Part shown: positions 28,346 to 35,687 of the stretch, piece after piece
Position numbering within the stretch: position 1 is the first letter of the stretch
Layout of the letters: every line of letters starts with the position of its first letter
From: Secundilactobacillus silagei JCM 19001
GTDB taxonomy: Bacteria; Bacillota; Bacilli; Lactobacillales; Lactobacillaceae
NCBI RefSeq assembly: GCF_002217945.1
Contig: NZ_BCMG01000005.1
Location: 1 to 64,000 of the forward strand
Length of the DNA stretch: 64,000 nt
Direction of reading: 5' to 3'
Notes under the pieces: model-generated
What the model was told of the DNA's origin: nothing
The model's database searches: none
What the model saw: only the letters and a program-made list of their open reading frames with translations
Translations under genes and position numbers: made by a program

Positions 28346-28702
28346 ATGAGAATTGGAACAAAGTTTGCTTTAATCGGATTAGCTTTTGCGTCTGTACTGT
28401 CTGTTACGCCAACGGCACAGGCTAAAGATCATAAGGTAGATGGGATGCCTAAAACTTTCCAACATGTTTGGCATTGTGGCAAATACAAAACCAAAATTAC
28501 CAAACATCATATTTACTGGGCTCCCAAAGGTGGCAAATACATAACACATATTACTTTTAAGTGGGTTCTTAAACAGGGCAATAAATATACTGTAGATAGC
28601 ATGAAGATATTAGAACAAACACCCTATTGGACTAAAGGTCACACCATGTACCATGGCATCAATAATGATTCAATGTATAAGACAACTAAATGGGTACGGT
28701 AA
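28346..28702 (+). CDS. Small secreted protein, island member 4
   Basis: 118 residues from the ATG at 28346; GGGAG is nine bases before it. An ATG three codons earlier directly abuts the ribosome site. Signal peptide MRIGTKFALIGLAFASVLSV ... AQA, mature part KDHKVDGMPKTFQHVWHCGK, rich in Lys, His, Tyr and Trp, with one Cys. The mature opening (G-P-x-x-x-W) recalls paralogue 1 and 29557. A terminator follows directly, so it is a separate unit. Confidence 0.78.
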   Translation: MRIGTKFALIGLAFASVLSVTPTAQAKDHKVDGMPKTFQHVWHCGKYKTKITKHHIYWAPKGGKYITHITFKWVLKQGNKYTVDSMKILEQTPYWTKGHTMYHGINNDSMYKTTKWVR

Positions 28703-28707
28703 TTGAT

Positions 28708-28735
28708 TAGTCCATAGAGATGTGGACTTTTTATT
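28708..28735 (+). terminator. Terminator after island member 4
   Basis: AGTCCA and TGGACT form a stem around TAGAGATG, followed by five T. Confidence 0.75.
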
Positions 28736-28820
28736 TTGCCTCTTTATCTATTTGCTTGACTTATTACAACTATTTCTAACAAATTAACTAGAGTAATATA
28801 TTTATTACTAGGAGGAAAAT

Positions 28821-29378
28821 ATGAAAAAATCTGTATTAGTAACACTTGCTTTAAGTATTGGTCTATTCAGTGTAGCAGCTACTTCAATTACAACTACTGA
28901 TGCTCAAGCTAAAACAATAAATTATGGTTCGATAGCTCGTTCTTCTGACTATGATGGCGTTCATTTTAAATTTAAACTCGATAAGCAATTATCGCGTGTC
29001 ACAAACAATTCATCGGACTGGAATGACGTTGCTGTATATGATACACGAATCACCAATCGTACAAACAATTCCGTCAAATTTTACTTTACCCAAATGTATA
29101 TGTCTAGTCTTAGTCCTGACCCCGATGGAAACTATACAAAGCGAGTTGATCATCCTCATTCTCACGTTACGGTTAAACCACACGGTACTATAACTGTTTA
29201 CAATAGCTTCCGTGATACGGATAATGCTGCATACAGCCTTTTCATGCCACACAAGAAAGATCAAGACGTCCTTCAATATTACCGAGACAATGACTATTAC
29301 TTGATGAACATCAACAGGTTACATAATTCCGCAAAGGGATATGGCTGGCATCCTAAGAACAGTTGGACAAACTCATAA
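28821..29378 (+). CDS. Secreted protein with a DUF4352-like fold, island member 5
   Basis: 185 residues after GGAGG. Signal peptide MKKSVLVTLALSIGLFSVAA ... AQA. The mature part has the pattern of extracellular DUF4352/telokin-like beta domains: HFKFKLDKQL, then VAVYDTRITNRTNNSVKFYF, and VKPHGTITVYNSF, plus a C-terminal helical Tyr-rich tail. Such domains are found on secreted Gram-positive proteins of unknown role. Its signal peptide groups with 26781 and 29557. Domain assignment is by motif only. Confidence 0.75.
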   Translation: MKKSVLVTLALSIGLFSVAATSITTTDAQAKTINYGSIARSSDYDGVHFKFKLDKQLSRVTNNSSDWNDVAVYDTRITNRTNNSVKFYFTQMYMSSLSPDPDGNYTKRVDHPHSHVTVKPHGTITVYNSFRDTDNAAYSLFMPHKKDQDVLQYYRDNDYYLMNINRLHNSAKGYGWHPKNSWTNS

Positions 29379-29392
29379 TAGCAATTATTTTT

Positions 29393-29418
29393 TAGAAGGC
29401 ATTTCGCCTTCTTTTTTT
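29393..29418 (+). terminator. Terminator after island member 5
   Basis: AGAAGGC and GCCTTCT form a perfect 7 bp stem around ATTTC, followed by a T run. Confidence 0.9.
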
Positions 29419-29556
29419 CTGTCAACTTTTGTCATGTCATTGCATCTTGCCAATCGTAAAATGCATCACGGCATGGACATACATTCTATTGTCCTAATTG
29501 TCATTAACTAATGAACGGATTAGCAGTATATTTAAGCTTGTAGGGGGAATTACATT

Positions 29557-29958
29557 ATGAAAAAATCTATCTTAGTCACGTTAGCATTGTCAGCTGGCTT
29601 AATTACTGGCGTTGGCGCTATATCTACAACTGCCAATGCAGCAACATACCACAAGGGTTTTCCAAAGAGTTTACGCAATACAAAATGGCGTGGGAGAACC
29701 GCTGGTGTTTCCGCAGAGGTAAAATTTGGCAAATCAACATTATACTATGCACCATCTATGGGTGGCGATCCACAATATATGCTGCACACAAAATATCGCT
29801 ATCTTGGACATCATGTTTATTATTTAAAGGGCCGTGTATACGATAATGCACCAGCAGGTGGTATTTCATGGAGTTATAAGGTTAAACGGTATAATTCCCA
29901 TAAACTATATTTCAGGGATATGCGCAATTCAAACATTAAAGGTATGTTCAAGCGTTAG
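29557..29958 (+). CDS. Small secreted protein, island paralogue 6
   Basis: 133 residues after a GGGGG ribosome site. Signal peptide MKKSILVTLALSAGLITGVG ... ANAA, mature part TYHKGFPKSLRNTKWRGRTA with many Tyr, Lys and Arg, no Cys. Its signal peptide matches 28821 closely (MKKSxLVTLALS), whereas the mature opening matches 26781. The stop codon overlaps the ribosome site of the following XRE remnant, so they may have been co-transcribed. Confidence 0.78.
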   Translation: MKKSILVTLALSAGLITGVGAISTTANAATYHKGFPKSLRNTKWRGRTAGVSAEVKFGKSTLYYAPSMGGDPQYMLHTKYRYLGHHVYYLKGRVYDNAPAGGISWSYKVKRYNSHKLYFRDMRNSNIKGMFKR

Positions 29959-29968
29959 GAGTAATATT

Positions 29969-30205
29969 ATGAAAACTGATGGAGAGTTAATTTCTAAGCA
30001 CTTAATGGAATTAATTACTAAAAGGAAACTACCAATTAACCGAATCGCTACTTTAGCTGATATGAGCCAATCAACAGTTAATGCAATGTTTGAAGAGCGT
30101 AGCAAGTAGCCAACTATCACAACTATTAGAAACGTTTATCGCGTGCTTGGAATTTCTGTTCATGACTTCTTCAACTTCTCGCCTTGTAACAAGGTGAAAG
30201 CATGA
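29969..30205 (+). pseudogene. XRE-family regulator broken by one nonsense codon
   Basis: An ATG after GGAG opens a Cro/C1-type helix-turn-helix frame (LPINRIATLADMSQSTVNAM). It is stopped by TAG at 30107-30109 (codon 47), after ERSK. Reading on in the same frame gives PTITTIRNVYRVLGISVHDF and a stop at 30203-30205, completing a normal 78-codon repressor-like protein that overlaps the next ATG (ATGA). A single change such as CAG to TAG would explain this. Either a recent pseudogene or a suppressed stop. Confidence 0.8.
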
Positions 30206-30825
30206 ACGGGATAATTGAATGGATTTTGCATCAAGTTTCAACTCAATGGATAGCAATCATCACAGCCATAGCAGGCTTTATAGCATGGAAAAATAGTAAT
30301 GCCAAATTATTGATAGAATCTGATAAAATCGCTAAACCCGCAGCCGGAATTCTTTTAAATGATGGTGGTTCCATTCTTAATCAGGAAGTTAGTATCCAGC
30401 ATTTAACTTTGTGGATAATTAACCCTTCAGCAAATGACATAAGCTATTTTGATTTACGAATGCTTTCAGATTCAGGAGAAATTGATTACTATACGTTAAT
30501 CAAATTCACTTACTTAAATAATTTGGCTGGAAAAACTGCAGAGGCCCTAATACCATTCAAAGATGGGAAACCATCCAGTGAATCAATCGCAATAGAATTA
30601 CCACGAAACAACTATGGAACTGTACCAGCACACGGCTTCGCTCAACTTGATTTAGTCTTTCACGCTGAAGAACCGTATAGTGATGGAATGATTGTGATGA
30701 AACTTGCCCTTCCGCACAATCTTTGGAGCCGTTTCCGTCATTCGAAATATGCTCCAAAATGGTTACACCCAAAAATGGGTTATATTTTGTCCCCGAGTTT
30801 AAACTCTAAGTGCAACGATAAATAA
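30202..30825 (+). pseudogene. Membrane-anchored protein of unknown function, 3' end displaced by IS30
   Basis: The N-terminus has one hydrophobic segment (WIAIITAIAGFIAW, ~residues 16-29), followed by a soluble, beta-rich domain (LTLWIINPSANDISYFDL ...). At residue ~197 the frame enters the IS30 end and stops after ten foreign residues. Removing the IS and one copy of the direct repeat restores a 218-residue frame that continues ETQEVSLSFQVKDIQKLVQP to 32080. Its start overlaps the XRE gene (ATGA), so the two formed a coupled pair. Family not recognised; the truncated product might still be made. Confidence 0.8.
30780..30790 (+). repeat. Left copy of the IS30 target-site duplication
   Basis: TTATATTTTGT borders the left end; an identical copy is at 32002-32012. 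The identical stretch can be read as long as 15 bases if terminal C/G bases are shared with the IS ends. Confidence 0.85.
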
Positions 30826-32001
30826 CTAGACCAAAAAGGTCATGATGACCTATTCTTATTAGTAACCACACCACTAAGAAAGAGGAATCCATCATGACCC
30901 AATCTCAGACTATCATGTCTCATCATTATACACAACTGTCTTCCACAGAAAGAGGCAAGATTGAAGCCTGGCGGACGCCACAGCGTCGGAGTGACGGCAC
31001 TACGAAACCACTTCCATCAATTTCGGAAATTGCGCGACGTTTAGGCCGTAATAAGGCTACTATCAGCCGTGAAATTAAACGTGGTACTACCACTCAGATT
31101 AAGGGTAATCACAAACGGGTCACTGTCTATTTAGCGGACACTGGGCAAGCAGTTTATGAGCGACACCGTCAGGGGTGTCGCTCGCAGCACAAATGGCAGA
31201 CCTGCCCAGACTTTTATACCCAGCTACAGGTTGAGCTTCGCCGGCGACCACGCGTACACAGTGTGGATACGTTCGTTCACTACTATCGGCAAGCCTATCC
31301 AGAGCGAGATTGTCCATCAACTCCCACAGTATACCGTGATATTGATTCTGGGGTCTTGTCCTTACGCAATAGTGATCTGCCGATGAAATTACGCCGACGT
31401 GTTAAAGGCAATGGTAAGTCCCATGCACGCATGAGCACATCTTAGGAGCCTCAATTACTGAACGGCCGGCAGTTGTTGCAACGAGAACTGAAATTGGTCA
31501 CTGGGAGGGTGATCTGGTTAAAGGTAAGCGGACCGAAGATCAACCAGCCTTAATGACTTTGACAGAACGAACTACCCGTTTTCAGATTATCTATAAGATC
31601 CCGAATTATCATGCTGTAACTTGTCGTAACAGTCTTCAGACGATTCTGGCTGATTACGGTGATGAACACTTTAAGTCCATTACTTTTGACAACGGTAGTG
31701 AGTTCGCAGAGCTCGCTCAGGTCCAAGGAACACAGATCTACTTCGCTCATCCCTACTCGCCATGGGAACGGGGGACCAATGAAAACCACAATGGACTTAT
31801 TCGTGAGTTCATTCCCAAGGGACACTCTCTGCATGATTATGACATTACTATGATTCAGGCTGTTCAAGATGCACTAAATAACCGTCCAAGACGAATTCTA
31901 GGATATCGCACACCTAGTTCACTTATGCCTGATTTATAGTCGCTACTAGACCAATTATGAGAATAGGTCATTAACGTTGCACTTGACTTGACAATTCGGG
32001 G
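30791..32001 (+). mobile_element. IS30-family insertion sequence
   Basis: 1211 bases with imperfect terminal inverted repeats: left CCCCGAGTTTAAACTCTAAG, right (minus strand) CCCCGAATTGTCAAGTCAAG, both continuing TGCAACG. It carries one IS30-type transposase gene, split by a frameshift, so this copy is probably not autonomous. It sits inside the membrane gene begun at 30202. A 41-base fragment of the same left end is at 9783. Confidence 0.92.
30894..31939 (+). pseudogene. IS30-family transposase, frameshifted
   Basis: The first part (30894-31445) holds the N-terminal helix-turn-helix (SISEIARRLGRNKATISREI) and stops just after KGNGKSHARMSTS. The rest continues in another frame, from LGASITERPAVVA near 31440 to 31939, with the DDE catalytic core: GHWEGDLVKG, FDNGSEFA and the Glu region TNENHNGLIREF. 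All catalytic residues remain, so one small indel around 31430-31445 explains the break. A programmed frameshift is possible but not usual in this family. Confidence 0.88.
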
Positions 32002-32080
32002 TTATATTTTGTCTGAAACTCAAGAAGTTTCTTTGTCATTTCAGGTGAAAGATATTCAAAAATTAGTACAGCCGAGTTAA
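32002..32080 (+). pseudogene. Displaced 3' end of the membrane gene begun at 30202
   Basis: The right target-site copy (32002-32012) is followed by the last 22 codons, SETQEVSLSFQVKDIQKLVQPS, then TAA at 32078; here quoted in part as QEVSLSFQVKDIQK. The phase is exactly that of the upstream part once the IS and one repeat are removed. Confidence 0.85.
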
Positions 32081-32109
32081 ATCGAGATTTAATACTGTGA
32101 TCAGTTGCG

Positions 32110-32378
32110 ATGATTGCAACGCAGATTGTCACTCATCGATATCACACTATCGACCCATTCACGATGGTATACGAGCTGGGACATGTGATTATGTAGGAAG
32201 GCTTGATTGACTATTATTATTTAAACAACCACGCTCACTCTGTTTTAGAGAATGAAGCCAATGAGAGTTTACAGTGTCCCTGCCGGCTCAACTTTATATA
32301 GAAGAAAATGACTGTTTACCAGCCAATTATTCTGACTTGATCTGTGCATATAGGCTGTCTGGAATGGCATTAGGCTAG
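32110..32378 (+). pseudogene. ImmA/IrrE-type metallopeptidase remnant
   Basis: The frame from 32110 reads ... DPFTMVYELGHVIM, stop, EGLIDYYYLNNHAHSVLENEANE. That is the zinc site of ImmA/IrrE peptidases with the first His of HELGH changed to Tyr, followed by the downstream ENEAN(E) third-ligand motif. A frameshift then leads to LYIEENDCLPANYSDLI and a final stop at 32376. At least one nonsense codon and one frameshift, so a dead gene. Such peptidases pair with XRE repressors in phages and integrative elements, consistent with the XRE remnant nearby. Confidence 0.7.
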
Positions 32379-32469
32379 TGATTTTTTGCCTTTATGTATG
32401 GGTTTCTATTACAAATCAATCAAATAAAGACATAATCAGATAGAATGCATCTCACTAAGTAAGGAAGAT

Positions 32470-33657
32470 ATGATGTCAAAAGCGCTAAAAATCTTCCGAT
32501 ATTTTTTATCGTTTGTAATTATTTTAGCTGGATTGATTTCCGCCATGGCATTGTTTGAACCTGGTATAAATTTTGGTACTGCCGTTACTATTATTATCAT
32601 CGTATTAATAATCTGGGCAGTTGGCCTACTTATTATGCCTCCGGTGTGGTCAAAGTTTATTGCACTTTTTTATACGTCTAAAGCAGCCCAGTTGAATGAA
32701 AGCACAAAGTGGCTCCACAAACAGCAAGTGGAAGCAAGCAATAGACTGACTGAACTTAATTCAAATATACAAAAGAAACAGGCAAATTTAGATACTTTAA
32801 ACTTTTATCTAGCCGAAAAGCAGTCAAACTTAGATTCTCTCAAAGATAATATTGAACACCAACAAGTAGTGTTAGAAAATGCCAATAGTGAAACTGAAGA
32901 AATTAAAAACAACAAAATTATGCAAGAACAAATAGCGTTAGGCGACGTTAAAAGAGCGGTTAAAGGAATCGAGAACAGAAAAGTTGTCCGAGAACAAGAA
33001 GCAAACCAAATAGAATCTCGCATTGCAGGCAAAAATTCAGAACTTGATTTCATTCGAGAAAAAATTACGAAATCAAAAAAAGAACTGCAGGAAGTTAATA
33101 ACAAAATTGCAGATCTTCAAAAAAAGCTTTCTGACCCCGACAATGCAAAGACATTACAAGAGATTGAACACGTTAACCAAGAAAAACAACAAGTGATTTT
33201 CTTCTACTCCAGTGAAATATTTCAAAATTTTTTGGACTATTCGGCTGATAATGAACTAGTAAAGATTGACGGTATGACCGGTTTAGGCTTTGAAAAATAT
33301 GTAGCCGATCTTCTAAAACGAATTGGATACACAAATGTAGCCACCACTTCTGCTTCCGGCGACAATGGACTAGATGTACTAGCACATAATGGAAATACCT
33401 ACTATGGCATCCAGTGCAAGCTGTATACCACGCCAGTTGGCAATTCAGCTGTCCAAGAAGCATACTCTGGCGGATCGTATTATAAAACTGACAAAAATAT
33501 AGTTATCACTAATAACTATTTCACACCCAATGCTACTGACGCTGCAGCTACAATGGATGTTGACTTATGGGATCGAGACAAGCTTAAAGAACTCATCCTC
33601 GAAACATACAATATTTTTAATGAGCACCGTTCAGACATTGATGATGATAAAAGCTGA
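32470..33657 (+). CDS. Membrane-anchored coiled-coil protein with an Mrr-type nuclease domain
   Basis: 395 residues after AAGGAAG; the start could be either of two adjacent ATGs. Two membrane segments lie at ~10-29 and ~36-56, then a long coiled coil (~77-245) and a C-terminal restriction-endonuclease-like domain (~265-375). The Mrr-type active site looks complete: Glu275 in GFEKYVADLL, Asp302 in DNGLDVLA, and Gln315-x-Lys317 in IQCKLY. Mrr-fold proteins cut DNA; several act in defence. Expected topology is nuclease on the cytosolic side. It is intact among decayed mobile genes, and is followed by a secreted paralogue 24 bases later. Defence role is an inference. Confidence 0.85.
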   Translation: MMSKALKIFRYFLSFVIILAGLISAMALFEPGINFGTAVTIIIIVLIIWAVGLLIMPPVWSKFIALFYTSKAAQLNESTKWLHKQQVEASNRLTELNSNIQKKQANLDTLNFYLAEKQSNLDSLKDNIEHQQVVLENANSETEEIKNNKIMQEQIALGDVKRAVKGIENRKVVREQEANQIESRIAGKNSELDFIREKITKSKKELQEVNNKIADLQKKLSDPDNAKTLQEIEHVNQEKQQVIFFYSSEIFQNFLDYSADNELVKIDGMTGLGFEKYVADLLKRIGYTNVATTSASGDNGLDVLAHNGNTYYGIQCKLYTTPVGNSAVQEAYSGGSYYKTDKNIVITNNYFTPNATDAAATMDVDLWDRDKLKELILETYNIFNEHRSDIDDDKS

Positions 33658-33675
33658 ATTAAATATTAGGAGATA
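33640..33675 (+). repeat. Cassette-boundary repeat, copy 2 (3' end of Mrr-like gene)
   Basis: GATGATGATAAAAGCTGAATT here matches 19 of 21 bases at 27283-27303, and both continue into TTAGGAGAT before a secreted-protein gene. Here it encodes the last residues of the Mrr-like protein (DDDKS, stop). Confidence 0.65.
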
Positions 33676-33681
33676 TTTCAA

Positions 33682-34497
33682 TTGAAATTGCGAAATTATG
33701 TATTATTAGGTATTGCTTCCCTTTCATTAGGTATAGTAGCAATTACATCACAACCGGCACAAGCTTCAGCAGCCGCAGTACCAGCTAGAATGCGTCACGA
33801 TTGGCATGCAAACAAATGGGGTGAAAGCTACTATCTAAACTGTCATAAGTATCATGCTAACTTCTACGATGGTGCTTGGCATACACTTTATTATTCTCCC
33901 GCCGGCTACAACAAATATAATCTGAATCCAGCCCACCACTCTTACGATGGTGTCTCTATGACGTATAAAAGTGCTCACCGAGTAACCGTACTCTATGACA
34001 CAGCTTATTTGCACTTTACCCGTGGTAGTAGTCATGAAATGTCGCCTAAAAAGGTTAATTTTAGGACAGCCGACAACATCAACTTCTTTTATAATTCTTG
34101 GAGCCCTGCATACTTAGATATACATTCTACTGGTATAGATTTATATGGTTCAGCCGATAATGCGGAAAACCAGAATGATTCAGTTGGGACATTTTCAAAT
34201 GTAAGAAAACAAGTTTCTGCTAAATGGATTAATGAAAATGAACAAAGCAATGTCTTAATGCTAAAAGTAAACGGCAAAGTTTACTATTCTGACAACAAAG
34301 GACATGATATTCGACCATATAGTGCACATCGCGAAAAGGATGGTATTTGGTCAAGCTTTAAACCCACAAGCAAATATGCACGTCTCAAGAAAAGCACTCA
34401 TGTTTATGTTGGTACTGAATGGACATATGAAAATGATACTGATACTGATTTAAAAACCTATAAATATAACGGATCACATTGGAAATTCGAATACTAA
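33682..34497 (+). CDS. Secreted protein, island paralogue 7 (long form)
   Basis: 271 residues starting at a TTG in the shared leader GGAGATATTTCAATTGAA. Signal peptide KLRNYVLLGIASLSLGIVAI ... QAS; its DNA is close to that of 27694. The mature part is about twice as long as in the other paralogues, starting PARMRHDWHANKWGES, Tyr/His-rich at first and then less basic, which suggests two domains. One Cys early. It may be co-transcribed with the Mrr-like gene 24 bases upstream. Family unknown. Confidence 0.8.
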   Translation: MKLRNYVLLGIASLSLGIVAITSQPAQASAAAVPARMRHDWHANKWGESYYLNCHKYHANFYDGAWHTLYYSPAGYNKYNLNPAHHSYDGVSMTYKSAHRVTVLYDTAYLHFTRGSSHEMSPKKVNFRTADNINFFYNSWSPAYLDIHSTGIDLYGSADNAENQNDSVGTFSNVRKQVSAKWINENEQSNVLMLKVNGKVYYSDNKGHDIRPYSAHREKDGIWSSFKPTSKYARLKKSTHVYVGTEWTYENDTDTDLKTYKYNGSHWKFEY

Positions 34498-34568
34498 ATT
34501 TTAAAAATACTAACTAATTAATAATAAGCAAACAACCCTAACGGCTGTAATCTAAGGAGATATTTCAA

Positions 34569-34889
34569 TTGAAGTTAAAACACTATGTAATGATAGGTGT
34601 GGCTGCCCTTTCATTAGGCGCTGCTACCACTGCACAACCACAAACTGCAAATGCCAGTTCATATCATCGAGCATATGTTACACGTAGTATAACCGTATAC
34701 CACTTCATTTGGGGTGGCAGTTTTGCTAATAGTTCATTAGGCAGTTATCTTCGTCTACATGCCGGACGTACGGTTCACGTAAAACCGTTCTATCACATGG
34801 GTAAAGATGGCTATATGCTGCATGTCTCTGGTCATGGGTCAAGAACGTATTATGCCAGAACGAATAGTTCAAGCTGGTATCGAAGATAA
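34569..34889 (+). CDS. Small secreted protein, island paralogue 8
   Basis: 106 residues from a TTG in the same GGAGATATTTCAATTGAA leader. Signal peptide KLKHYVMIGVAALSLGAATT ... ANAS, mature part SYHRAYVTRSITVYHF and a Tyr/Arg/Ser-rich end (TYYARTNSSSWYRR). Basic, no Cys. Grouped with 27325, 27694 and 33682 by its signal peptide. Confidence 0.78.
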   Translation: MKLKHYVMIGVAALSLGAATTAQPQTANASSYHRAYVTRSITVYHFIWGGSFANSSLGSYLRLHAGRTVHVKPFYHMGKDGYMLHVSGHGSRTYYARTNSSSWYRR

Positions 34890-34968
34890 ATACAAGCAAC
34901 GTTGGATATTTTGCCCTGCACGCCAGCAATGGCCTGCTGAGCATCGGGTGAATTCAAGGAAAATCTAA

Positions 34969-35172
34969 ACGCAAGCAGGCTTATCCAAGTTTGCCGTAAC
35001 TAGTGTAAACAACAAAACTGACGCTGAAATGGCGATAAACACTAATGGGCACAATACCATAAATATTGATTTACAAATTATATTTAAAAAGATTAATGGC
35101 TTTCTTGACGGTGAAGAAACGGGACTGACTAATCAATTAGTTTTTCCTATCTATCTAATTGATTCAAACTAA
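34969..35172 (+). pseudogene. Unidentified coding remnant before the repeat array
   Basis: An open stretch of 67 codons with coding-like composition (NNKTDAEMAINTNGHN ... FKKINGFLDGEETG) lacks a credible start and ends inside the first units of the 14-bp repeat array. Upstream sequence (34890-34968) shows nothing recognisable. Probably a gene fragment from the mobile element; family unknown. Confidence 0.35.
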
Positions 35173-35224
35173 TTGATTCAAACTAATTGATTCAAACTAA
35201 TTGATTCAAACTAATTGATTCAAA
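35155..35224 (+). repeat. Tandem array, five exact copies of a 14-bp unit
   Basis: CTAATTGATTCAAA is repeated five times without a mismatch. Ten bases of the unit also occur inverted at 35130-35139 (AATCAATTAG). It lies just upstream of the integrase remnant. It may be a slippage product or an iteron-like protein-binding site. Confidence 0.95.
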
Positions 35225-35274
35225 TAATATGTCCCAAAATATCGGAGACAGTCCCCTTCAGACATTGAAATATG

Positions 35275-35600
35275 AGATTTTAAAGGCACAGTCCCCGATA
35301 ACTATTTCATCTGGGTCAATCCTGATACCGGTAAACCCATATCAGCCAGAACGACCAGCGGATTTGTTTGCCAGGATCAGCCTTGTGTCCGGTGTTAAAA
35401 TTAATCCCCACAAATTTAGACACTACTTTGCAACCAAGGTACGTTCAAATGCAAAAATTTCTGACACTGACGCGATGCACTGGCTTGGCCATTCCAACAT
35501 TGAAATGACCGACTCATACACCAGAGAGACCCCAGAAGGCTCAATTCAAGCCTTTAGAGGGGTTGAGGATGATTTAAGCCCAATTCCGTCCAATAAATAG
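35275..35600 (+). pseudogene. Tyrosine recombinase (integrase) C-terminal remnant, frameshifted
   Basis: The 3' part encodes the catalytic end of a phage-type tyrosine recombinase: KINPHKFRHYFATKV (with the H-x-x-R box) and MHWLGHSNIEMTDSYTRET (His and the nucleophile Tyr). The matching upstream part, VPDNYFIWVNPDTGKPISAR, lies in another frame; one extra base near 35376 explains it. The first ~250 residues of a normal integrase, including the first catalytic Arg, are missing. It marks a former integrative element at the fakA side of the island. Confidence 0.85.
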
Positions 35601-35687
35601 TTCGGCTTAAAACGCCATTTAGCTGGATGTTACCATTTTTATTTGGGTGTCACCAACAGCCACCAAAAACACTAATTAAATGCAACC

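Noticed and set aside
30749-30825. Last ten residues of the 30202 frame as a genuine C-terminus
   Set aside because: They are encoded by the IS30 end (starting at CCCCGAG), not by the original gene; the true tail lies beyond the IS at 32013-32080.
35155-35224. CRISPR array
   Set aside because: The repeats are only 14 bases, directly adjoining with no spacers, and no cas genes are present.
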